Below, piece by piece: positions 54,314-61,331 of a stretch of 64,000 nt of DNA. Position numbers and translations under genes: made by a program. This stretch comes from Lysobacterales bacterium. Its GTDB lineage: Bacteria; Pseudomonadota; Gammaproteobacteria; Xanthomonadales; Rhodanobacteraceae. The notes beneath the pieces are model-generated. The model saw only the letters and a program-made list of their open reading frames with translations, did no database searches and was not told the origin of the DNA. Within the stretch, counting starts at the first letter, position 1; every line of letters starts with the position of its first letter. The stretch is from NCBI GenBank assembly GCA_002632325.1, contig NSJK01000013.1:1-64000 (forward strand), written 5' to 3'.

Positions 54314-54856
54314 TCACTCCCGATACGAGAAGCGTCCGTCCTCGACACGCAGCGCTGTTCCGTCGTTTGCGGTCATCGTTCCGGAGAACCTGCCTTCGAC
54401 CGCCACCGGGGCTCGTTGCAAGGTCGTCAATTCGATCACCACATCGGCGCCGAGTGTGCCGCCAATGAGAAAGCGTTCGGGGCTGAGGTTGGCAAGCTGA
54501 ATCGCGCTGCCGACGGCATTGCCGCCCTTGATGACATAGCGACCGGGCGCTTGCACGCCGGTCAGATTGAGATTGAACGCCTGCTCGTTGCGGTCCTTCG
54601 GCCCGTACGAGCCGGAGATGATCAGCATATGATCGAAGCCGGGTGGATCGACCACCGCTTCAATTGCGCGATCGGCATGCCATTCACGGCCATCGAGTTT
54701 CAGTTGCAGCGTGTTCACGGCAGTCGACGACTTGCTGCGTGTTGCCAGTGCGGCAGGTGCAGTCACGGCAGCGCCTTCGGTGGGTGTGCTGCGTCCGGAG
54801 GTGTCGCAGCCAACGAGGGCGCAGGCTGCGATGATCGGCACGGCAAGTCGGATCAT
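54314..54856 (-). CDS. Small uncharacterised lipoprotein
   Basis: A 180-residue exported lipoprotein with lipobox ALVGC (Cys at about 17). A low-complexity Thr/Ala/Ser linker follows, then one beta-rich domain (LQLKLDGREWHADRAIEAVV, MLIISGSYGP, FNLNLTGVQAPGRYVI, VEGRFSGTMTANDGTALRVEDGRFSYRE) resembling small ligand-binding lipoproteins of the DUF6252-like type. GGAG lies 6 nt before the ATG. It begins 15 bp after the upstream secreted protein gene on the same strand, so it probably forms a two-gene unit with it. Family name uncertain. Confidence 0.78.
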   Translation of the reverse strand: MIRLAVPIIAACALVGCDTSGRSTPTEGAAVTAPAALATRSKSSTAVNTLQLKLDGREWHADRAIEAVVDPPGFDHMLIISGSYGPKDRNEQAFNLNLTGVQAPGRYVIKGGNAVGSAIQLANLSPERFLIGGTLGADVVIELTTLQRAPVAVEGRFSGTMTANDGTALRVEDGRFSYRE

Positions 54857-54870
54857 GAGGATCTCCAGGC

Positions 54871-56442
54871 TCATTGCAAGGAGAGATCAAAGCCATTGGA
54901 AAAAATCCGATCGCTCTGCAGCAGCACGCGCATGACCGAGCCGTAGCGCGACTGGCCGTCGTTGCTGGCGTGCACGTAACCGGCGAACACGAGTTTGCCG
55001 TCCTGCGTGAGCGCCATCGCGTTGGCGCGGTTGTCGCGGTCGGTGCCGGCGATGGAATAGCCATAGGCCATGCGCCCGGGTGTGCTGGCGGAGAAGTTGC
55101 CGAAGGTGGGGTCGGGCGAGAGATCGGGCATCAGGCGCATCAGCATGGCGTCGCCGGTGGTCCAGCTCGACAGCGCGAAGCCACCGCCGACGATGAGCCT
55201 GCCGTCCGGTTGCACCGTGATCAGATCGGCATAGACGCCGGGGCTCATCCACGGACTGCCGTCCGCCTGCATGCCGTAGGTGGCGGTGTCGACCGTGTCG
55301 CGCGTGATGCGCGCGGCGAGAATGTTCGGAAAACTGCGATCGGCATTCGCGACGAAGCCGGCGAGTGCCATCGACTCGTTGCCCAGCGCGCCGCTGGTCG
55401 GCGCGTGGACGAGGCTGTTCACCTCCACCATCAGGCCGGCAGCGAAAAAGACCAGCGAACGGCCCTGGTTGGCGTAGCCGGTGTTGACCGTCCAGCGCCA
55501 GCCGGTGGCGGTGTTGCCGATGCGCGTGTGTTTGACCACGCCGGTATCGCCGCAGCCGCGAATCGCGATCGGGATGGCGGTGCCGACGCCGGCCGGAAAA
55601 CCGATGATGTCGGCGACATCGATGGTGGCGTCGTTCGGACACAGGTTGGTGTCCACGCGCAGCATGCCCCACTCGCCATCCACGGGATTGGTACCGCCGG
55701 CCACGGTGCCGCAGCCGCCGAGCGTGATCGGACACAGATAGCCGTCTTCGGTCACCAGAATGACGCCCAGCGTGTGATTGCCGGATAGCCCATCGCGCAC
55801 GTTGCCGGCGATCGCCAGAAAAGGCAGGCGGATACCGTTGCCGACGATGTCCACGTCCACTGGCGCGATCGCCTTGCCCGCATCCGAGGGCATCGAGCCG
55901 TAGCGGCGCAGGTGGCGCAGGCCGTTGACGCCGAACGTGGTGTCGACGGCGCCGTCGGCGCGCAGCTTCCACACCGCCATGTCGCTGCTGCCGTCGGGGT
56001 TCCAGATCGTGCCGACGATGGCGATGCCGCCGTCACCCAGCAGTACGGCGTCGTTGGCATTCCAGTTGTAGTCCTCGCCGACGTAGATCACGCTGCGGCC
56101 ACCACCGCTCGCGCCCCAGGCGGGATCCCACACGCCATCGCGGTCGATGCGCACGGCGACCGGTACGGTTGGTGCGCTGATCGGCAAATCGTAGGGAGTG
56201 GCGATGTTGGACAGCACGATCATCGAACCGTCGCCGCGCGGCAGGATCTTGAACGGCGACATCTGCGCCCAGGCCAGCACACCCGGCGTTTCCACGGGGT
56301 CGCGCCACGGTATCGCGAACGCGATGCGACCGTCGGACTCGCTGCCGAAACTCGTGTCGATCTGGCCGTTGGCATGCGCCAGCGGGACAAGCGCCAACGC
56401 GCCGAGGGTGGCGGACAACAGCAGGCGAAGCGACGGGATCAT
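54871..56442 (-). CDS. Secreted delta-60-repeat-like protein with C-terminal SDRIFSNGFD motif
   Basis: A 523-residue exported protein. The signal peptide (about 1-24, ending AHANG) precedes repeats of the delta-60 type, each pairing a value line with a usage line (GQIDTSFGSESDGRIAFAI, AVLLGDGGIAIVGTIWNPDG, GAVDTTFGVNG, ITVQPDGRLIVGGGFAL, MALTQDGKLVFAGYVHASNDG), a propeller-like fold. The end carries SDRIFSNGFD, sharing its pattern with the gene at 52590. An ECF-like promoter motif lies 43 nt before the ATG. Function unknown. Followed 15 bp later by the lipoprotein gene. Confidence 0.85.
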   Translation of the reverse strand: MIPSLRLLLSATLGALALVPLAHANGQIDTSFGSESDGRIAFAIPWRDPVETPGVLAWAQMSPFKILPRGDGSMIVLSNIATPYDLPISAPTVPVAVRIDRDGVWDPAWGASGGGRSVIYVGEDYNWNANDAVLLGDGGIAIVGTIWNPDGSSDMAVWKLRADGAVDTTFGVNGLRHLRRYGSMPSDAGKAIAPVDVDIVGNGIRLPFLAIAGNVRDGLSGNHTLGVILVTEDGYLCPITLGGCGTVAGGTNPVDGEWGMLRVDTNLCPNDATIDVADIIGFPAGVGTAIPIAIRGCGDTGVVKHTRIGNTATGWRWTVNTGYANQGRSLVFFAAGLMVEVNSLVHAPTSGALGNESMALAGFVANADRSFPNILAARITRDTVDTATYGMQADGSPWMSPGVYADLITVQPDGRLIVGGGFALSSWTTGDAMLMRLMPDLSPDPTFGNFSASTPGRMAYGYSIAGTDRDNRANAMALTQDGKLVFAGYVHASNDGQSRYGSVMRVLLQSDRIFSNGFDLSLQ

Positions 56443-56484
56443 CGTGCGGACTCCGGCGCGGCGGATGCGCGCCTTGTGCCGTGA

Positions 56485-56512
56485 CATACGCCGTTCGCGC
56501 GCAGACCTGACA
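56485..56512 (-). promoter_or_regulatory. Candidate ECF sigma promoter upstream of the delta-60 protein gene
   Basis: TGTCAGGT (56512-56505) and GGCGTATG (56492-56485) on the minus strand, with a 12-nt spacer. The distance from the second box to the ATG at 56442 is 43 nt, identical to the copy before the beta-helix gene. Confidence 0.75.
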
Positions 56513-56533
56513 TCGCAGGTATCGGCGCGCGAT

Positions 56534-56556
56534 GAGCCGGGCAGACTCGGCTCCAC
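56534..56556 (-). repeat. GTAG-type REP element, degenerate copy
   Basis: On the minus strand it reads GTGGAGCCGAG at one end and pairs with CTCGGCTC-like sequence, forming a stem. It is a variant of the two better copies downstream. Confidence 0.6.
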
Positions 56557-56579
56557 GAACACGCGCGACGGTTGTCTCG

Positions 56580-56606
56580 GTAGAGCGGAGCTTGCTCCGC
56601 TGCTTC
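56580..56606 (+). repeat. GTAG-type REP element
   Basis: Begins GTAGAGCGGAGC, has a TTG centre and closes with the inverted GCTCCGCT. The GTAG head followed by an imperfect palindrome is the layout of SMAG/REP elements known in Stenotrophomonas and relatives. Confidence 0.8.
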
Positions 56607-56633
56607 TCCGTTCTTTCGCCACACCGGGCGATT

Positions 56634-56656
56634 CAGCCGAGCAAGCTCGGCTCTAC
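56634..56656 (-). repeat. GTAG-type REP element, inverted partner
   Basis: On the minus strand it reads GTAGAGCCGAGC with the same TTG centre and palindrome. It faces the copy at 56580, so the pair has a BIME-like inverted arrangement with about 28 bp between. Confidence 0.8.
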
Positions 56657-56755
56657 AAAGCGCGGGTCGGTCATGGAAAGCACCGGGATGGAGGGGCGGA
56701 ACGGCAAGCATCTGCGGGATAGGCCCGACGGAGGAGCCGAGATTTCCCCTCGACG

Positions 56756-56783
56756 CATACGCCGTTTGCGCGCGCACCTGACA
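56756..56783 (-). promoter_or_regulatory. Third candidate ECF sigma promoter motif, far upstream
   Basis: TGTCAGGT (56783-56776) and GGCGTATG (56763-56756), again with a 12-nt spacer. It points away from the sigma gene, towards the REP cluster and the delta-60 gene. An ATG at 56711 lies 45 nt downstream and opens a 90-codon frame that runs through the REPs. Confidence 0.6.
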
Positions 56784-56827
56784 CGGCGCTCGGCTAGACT
56801 CGCCCGCTGGCAATGGGAAGCGGAACG

Positions 56828-57394
56828 ATGAGCCAATCCGACGGCGACATCACGCAGTTGCTGCGCAGGTGGCGGGAGGGCGACCCGGGAGCGTTGGATG
56901 AGGCGCTGCCGGCGGTCTGGGATGAGCTGCGACGTATCGCCGCGCACGAACTGCGCGCCCATCGTGGCCACGACACGCTGCAGCCCACCGCGTTGGTCAA
57001 CGACGTGTTCGTGCGCCTGCTCGGCGCGAAGAATCTGGATATTGGCGACCGCAAGCACCTCTACACCACGGCCGCCAAGGTCATGCGCCAGGTACTGGTC
57101 GACCGCGCGCGCGCGCAGGCGCGCGAGAAACGTGGTGGTGGCGCATGGCAGCGCGTTGACTTTGTCGAGGCGCTGGCCTTGCCGATCGAGGCCGACACCG
57201 ATATTCCCGCCTTGGACGAGGCCCTGAAGGCGCTTGCCGAGCACGATGGGCGCGTCGCGCAGATTGTGGAACTGCGTTTCTTCGCAGGTCTGGAAGTGAG
57301 CGAAGTGGCCATCCTGCTCGATCTGGACGAGCGCACCGTGTACCGCGACTGGGCCATGGCGAGAGCCTGGTTGCGACAGCGATTGGCTGCATGA
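56828..57394 (+). CDS. ECF sigma factor, TIGR02999/ECF43-like (module 2)
   Basis: A 188-residue ECF sigma factor. Region 2.2 reads DTLQPTALVNDVFVRLL: the acidic DAED of typical ECF factors is replaced by QPTA with Thr54. Region 2.4 is HLYTTAAKVMRQVLVDRARAQ; region 4 has VELRFFAGLEVSEVAILLDLDERTVYRDWAMARAWL. GGAAG precedes the ATG. It is followed 37 bp later by a Ser/Thr kinase and has no anti-sigma gene. It is divergent from the secreted-protein genes carrying the shared promoter motif, and is therefore their most likely regulator. Confidence 0.9.
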   Translation: MSQSDGDITQLLRRWREGDPGALDEALPAVWDELRRIAAHELRAHRGHDTLQPTALVNDVFVRLLGAKNLDIGDRKHLYTTAAKVMRQVLVDRARAQAREKRGGGAWQRVDFVEALALPIEADTDIPALDEALKALAEHDGRVAQIVELRFFAGLEVSEVAILLDLDERTVYRDWAMARAWLRQRLAA

Positions 57395-57431
57395 TGTCAG
57401 GGAGTGGTTCTCGACGGCGTAGGTGCTGGGC

Positions 57432-60233
57432 ATGAACGCCAACGATGCGCTTGCCGGGCGATTCGCGCGTGTGCGCGCAGCGTTTCACGACTTGATCGAG
57501 ATGGAGTACTCACAACGCGATGCGGCGTTGGCGGAGCTCGCGCGGACAGATTCTGCGCTGGCGGACGAAGTACGGGCACTGATTCTGCACACCGATGAGG
57601 CCGACCTCGTTGCGCAGCAGGAACAGGGCCCGCCACTGCAGATCGGGCCGTTCCGCTTGCTGCGCCGCCTTGGTCGCGGTGGCATGGGTGAAGTGTGGCT
57701 CGCCGAGCGTGCCGACGGCGCATTTGCGCAAGCCGTCGCGCTCAAGCGCGTGCGCGACGGTGTGTTGTCGCCCGATCTGGCCCGGCGCTTCGTGCGTGAG
57801 CGGCAGATTCTGGCGCGCCTGCAGCATCCGCAGATCGCGCACCTGGTCGATGGGGGCGTGGGGTCCGACGGCCGTCCCTGGCTGGCCATGGAGTACGTCG
57901 ATGGCGAGCGCATCGATGACTGGTGTGCAACGCATCGCCTCACTGTCGAACAGCGCGTGCGCCTGTTCGTGGGCGTCTGTGATGCGGTGTCATTCGCGCA
58001 TCGCAATCTCGTCGTTCATCGTGATCTCAAGCCGGCCAATATCCTCGTCGATGCCGAGGGACGTCCACGCTTGCTGGACTTCGGCATCGCGCGCCTGCTC
58101 GATCCGCAGCACACCGATCGCACGCAAACGATTACCGCGATGACGCCGGCCTATGCCGCGCCGGAGCAGCGCGAAGGCGGCGACATCACCACCGCCACCG
58201 ATGTCTATCAGCTTGGCGCGGTGCTGCGCGAATTGGTTGGTGCGGCTCCTGATGGGGCATCCGTATTGCGGGGCGATCTGGCACGCATTCTCGACAAAGC
58301 CTGCGAATCACTGCCGTCTGCACGTTTCGCGGGTGTGGCGATGCTTGCGGCTGATCTCGGCGATTGGGTCGAGCGCAGGCCGCTGCGCAGCGGACTGGGC
58401 AGCCGACGCCAACGCATGCGTCGCATGGCGTGGCAATGGCGCTGGCCGCTGGCGATGACGGTCGCCGTGCTGTTGGCAGTGGGAACTGGCGTGGTGCTTG
58501 CCTTGCGTGAAGCGCGCGCGAAAGCACGCGAAGCCGAAGTTTCCCGCCAGACAACGCAATTCATGGTCAGCTTGTTCAAAGGGGCCGACCCCACCGTTGC
58601 GCGCGGCGCATCGCTCAGTGCCCAGGACTTGCTCGATCAGGGCAATGCCCGATTGCACGGCTCAACGCGTCTGCCCTCGGCGGTTCGTGCACGTCTGCTG
58701 CGTACGGTGGCTGACAGCTACGTTGCCCTCGGACACTACGAGCGCGCGCTGGAAACGGCGCAAGAGGCGCTTGATCTGCGTCGCGCAGAAGGCGATCCCG
58801 GCGACATCGCCGACAGTCTGGACCAGGTCGGCAACATCTTCCGGCTGAAGGCCGAATACGCACGAGCCGAAGCGCTTTTGCGCGAAGCCTTGAGCATGCG
58901 GCGGGCAGCCTTGCCGGCGGATGACCCGGCGATCATCGACAGCATGACGCACCTGGCGGCGCTGGAAGGTGCCCAAGGCGACTTCAGGGCCGCCGATGCG
59001 CTGTTCATCGAGGCGGCGCAATCGGCACGGCGCCGCTTCGGCGACGGCGCGGTCGAGACTGCACGCCAGTTGGAAGGTTACGCAGTCAATCTGGATGACA
59101 TGGGACGACGCAACGAAGCGCTCACTGTCTATCGACAGGTGTTGGACATTCGCGAACGCGCACTCGGCCCCGACGACCCGGACGTTGCGGCGACCCTGCT
59201 GAGTCTGGGTGTGCATTTGACCGACTCTGGCCACTACGACGAGGCCGTGCCCTTGCTCGAGCGCGCCTTGGCGATCCGCCGGGCTGTCTTTGGTGAAGCG
59301 CATCCTCTGGTGGCGATTGCGCAGATCGGCCTGGCGGGTGCGCACGCCGACAAGGGCCGCCTCGATGCAGCGGAGGATTTGGCGACTTCGGCCGTTGAGA
59401 GCCTCAAATCCGCCCTGTTGCCGCAACATCCGAAAACCACGGAAGCACTCAGCATGCTGGCACTCGTGCGGACGCTCCGCCGTGATTATGTCGGCGCAAT
59501 TCCATTGCAGCGGTCGGTGTTGGCAACGTTTGAAGGGACGCTGGGTGAAAATCACCCCGATGCTCTGACCGCAAAAAACAATCTGGCGTATGCCTTGCTC
59601 CATGTGGGACGTGCAGCCGAGGCCGAAATCCTCTTGCGTGATGTGATCGCGCACAAACGCGACGACAACGGGCAAGCCAGTGTTCAGCACATCCAGAACC
59701 TTGCCAACGCGCTCATGCTGCAAGGCAAACACGCGGAAGCCGTCACTTGGCAACGTCGGGCCGTGGATGTGCAGCAAGCGCGTGAGGGGCCGAGTTCGGC
59801 AGTGATGGCCGTCGCCCTGCGCGAGCTCGCGATTGCCAAGGAGGTCGCTGGGCAAGACCCGGAGGGTGACTACAAGGCGGCCCTCGCGGTGGCCACGCGA
59901 GCCAGCCGCAGTCACGTGGTGGACCTTCGCCCATGGGCTGTTGCGCTGGCGGCCTACCTGGTTGGGCGGCAGCGCTGCGACGAGGCCGTGCCATTACTTC
60001 AAAAGGCGGATGGCGCAGACAATGCCAACCTGGGCGAACAAGATGCCGTGGCGGTGGGACAGAGACGGTTGTTGTTCGAAGCCTGCGCCATGGTCGGCGA
60101 TGCGCGAGGTCGCGAGGCGTTTGCTCGGTCATGCCAAGCGCTGCGTGCAATGCCGGGCATTGAGGCAGACGTCTACCCGACCACACGACATCTGCTGGCG
60201 ACGCACTGCCCGGAGCAGACGGCAGCGCGTTGA
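57432..60233 (+). CDS. Hanks-type Ser/Thr protein kinase with C-terminal TPR array (module 2)
   Basis: A 933-residue kinase. The kinase domain (about 73-330) has LGRGGMGEVWLAE, Lys105, HRDLKPAN at 196-203 and DFG at 216-218. The activation loop is long and Thr-rich (TDRTQTITAMTPAYAAPEQ), suitable for autophosphorylation. A TM helix lies at about 339-360. From about 400 to 880 there are at least eight tetratricopeptide repeats of the kinesin-light-chain type, probably periplasmic. A GTG three codons upstream (57423) is an alternative start. Same operon as the ECF sigma factor; probably its activating kinase, by analogy with known ECF43 pairs. Confidence 0.93.
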   Translation: MNANDALAGRFARVRAAFHDLIEMEYSQRDAALAELARTDSALADEVRALILHTDEADLVAQQEQGPPLQIGPFRLLRRLGRGGMGEVWLAERADGAFAQAVALKRVRDGVLSPDLARRFVRERQILARLQHPQIAHLVDGGVGSDGRPWLAMEYVDGERIDDWCATHRLTVEQRVRLFVGVCDAVSFAHRNLVVHRDLKPANILVDAEGRPRLLDFGIARLLDPQHTDRTQTITAMTPAYAAPEQREGGDITTATDVYQLGAVLRELVGAAPDGASVLRGDLARILDKACESLPSARFAGVAMLAADLGDWVERRPLRSGLGSRRQRMRRMAWQWRWPLAMTVAVLLAVGTGVVLALREARAKAREAEVSRQTTQFMVSLFKGADPTVARGASLSAQDLLDQGNARLHGSTRLPSAVRARLLRTVADSYVALGHYERALETAQEALDLRRAEGDPGDIADSLDQVGNIFRLKAEYARAEALLREALSMRRAALPADDPAIIDSMTHLAALEGAQGDFRAADALFIEAAQSARRRFGDGAVETARQLEGYAVNLDDMGRRNEALTVYRQVLDIRERALGPDDPDVAATLLSLGVHLTDSGHYDEAVPLLERALAIRRAVFGEAHPLVAIAQIGLAGAHADKGRLDAAEDLATSAVESLKSALLPQHPKTTEALSMLALVRTLRRDYVGAIPLQRSVLATFEGTLGENHPDALTAKNNLAYALLHVGRAAEAEILLRDVIAHKRDDNGQASVQHIQNLANALMLQGKHAEAVTWQRRAVDVQQAREGPSSAVMAVALRELAIAKEVAGQDPEGDYKAALAVATRASRSHVVDLRPWAVALAAYLVGRQRCDEAVPLLQKADGADNANLGEQDAVAVGQRRLLFEACAMVGDARGREAFARSCQALRAMPGIEADVYPTTRHLLATHCPEQTAAR

Positions 60234-60604
60234 AGTGTGCGCCGATTGACGTGTGCGATGAATCACGCGCAGGAAGTTTGATCGAAGGCGCTTCCGCGCA
60301 TTGCGTGTACTGGAGTCGATGACGTGCCCAAGCCCTTTGCGGCCACGCGAGGCAGGCATCGGTTGCACGCCGGCCCGGTCGTGGATCGCGAAGTCAGCGC
60401 CTCGCGCAGGATGAGCCGCTGCGGCGAAATCGTCTCGGTTGAGCAGGATCGTCATTGAACTATGTGCATTGATGCTGCTCGTGGCCAGAGCGAGGTCAAC
60501 CTGAGCCGCGCCGTGCGACTTGCTGCCATTGCTTGCATGCAATTCGCACCGGATCCGCCCGACGAGGCGCGCATCTGGGTCCCGCCACCACGACAAACCC
60601 ATCT
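60234..60604. other. About 370 bp without a supported gene
   Basis: After the kinase gene no intact gene is visible. The minus strand keeps a fairly long open frame (reading HASNGSKSHGAAQVDLAL, then TILLNRDDFAAAAHPARG), but it lacks a start and its codon use is ordinary; it may be a decayed gene end or chance. Confidence 0.4.
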
Positions 60605-60632
60605 TGCAATTTATTAAACGCATAGTTAATAT
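60605..60632 (+). promoter_or_regulatory. Promoter with overlapping TetR operator
   Basis: TTGCAA (60605-60610) and TAATAT (60627-60632) form a -35/-10 pair with a 16-nt spacer. The palindrome TATTAA-N8-TTAATA (60612-60631) covers the spacer and -10, as expected for autorepression by the TetR protein encoded immediately after. AT-rich, in sharp contrast to its surroundings. Confidence 0.75.
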
Positions 60633-60638
60633 GCACGC

Positions 60639-61331
60639 ATGCCAATCGCGAAGAAGCCGACTGCAGTCCACCGCAAGGCAACGCGCAAGCCGCGCAAGCG
60701 GCGCGCGCCAGGGCGTCCGGCGGCGGCGAGCCCCGAGCTGCGGCCACGGCTGCTCGATGCCGCGCTCGCCTGTTATGTGCGCGAGGGCATCGCCGCAACC
60801 ACGCTGCGTGCGATCGCGCGCGAAGCAGGCGTGACGCCGGCCCTGCTGCATTACTACTTTGGTGACGCCGTGCAGCTGCGTCAGGCGGTCGTCGCGGAGC
60901 GCGTGTTGCCGGTGGTCGATGGCTTTCGTTCGATGCTGCCACTGGATGGTGGGCTCGCTGAACTCATTGCCGCTTTCGTCGCCGGCATCGCTGCGCTGGT
61001 CGGCGCGCATCCGTGGTTTCCGGCCTTGTGGGTGCGCGAGGTGCTGTGCGAGGGCGGAGCGCTGCGCGAGATCGTGTTGCGGCAGTTTGCGCCGCAGATC
61101 CCGCAGGCGCTGGCCGCGCGCTTCGTGCGTGCACAACGTGAGGGCGTGCTCGCGTCCGGCCTGGACCCGCGCCTGCTGGTCGTCTCGTTGATGGGACTGA
61201 CCTTGTTTCCGGCAGCGAGCGCGCCGATCTGGCGCAGCTTTTTCGCCAGCGACGACATCGATGCATCCGTCCTGCGCGAGCACACGATGGCCTTGCTCGA
61301 CCGCGGACTGGGACTTGGGGGGAAGCCATGA
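60639..61331 (+). CDS. TetR family repressor (CecR/YbiH-like) of the downstream exporter
   Basis: A 230-residue regulator. A Lys/Arg-rich tail (1-30) precedes the helix-turn-helix (about 35-80: RLLDAALACYVREGIAATTLRAIAREAGVTPALLHYYFG). The ligand domain follows the CecR type with LPALWVREVLCEGGAL-like sequence (FPALWVREVLCEGGAL). Its ATG is only 7 nt from the -10 box, so the transcript may be leaderless. Its stop overlaps the next ATG (ATGA). It presumably represses this operon until a toxic compound binds. Confidence 0.9.
   Translation: MPIAKKPTAVHRKATRKPRKRRAPGRPAAASPELRPRLLDAALACYVREGIAATTLRAIAREAGVTPALLHYYFGDAVQLRQAVVAERVLPVVDGFRSMLPLDGGLAELIAAFVAGIAALVGAHPWFPALWVREVLCEGGALREIVLRQFAPQIPQALAARFVRAQREGVLASGLDPRLLVVSLMGLTLFPAASAPIWRSFFASDDIDASVLREHTMALLDRGLGLGGKP

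Larger units (their letters stand above)
56443..56827. other. 385-bp divergent regulatory region
   Basis: Between the delta-60 gene and the ECF sigma gene. It contains two ECF-like promoter motifs and three GTAG REPs, listed separately. I see no convincing sigma-70 promoter for the sigma gene and no supported protein gene. Confidence 0.7.
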
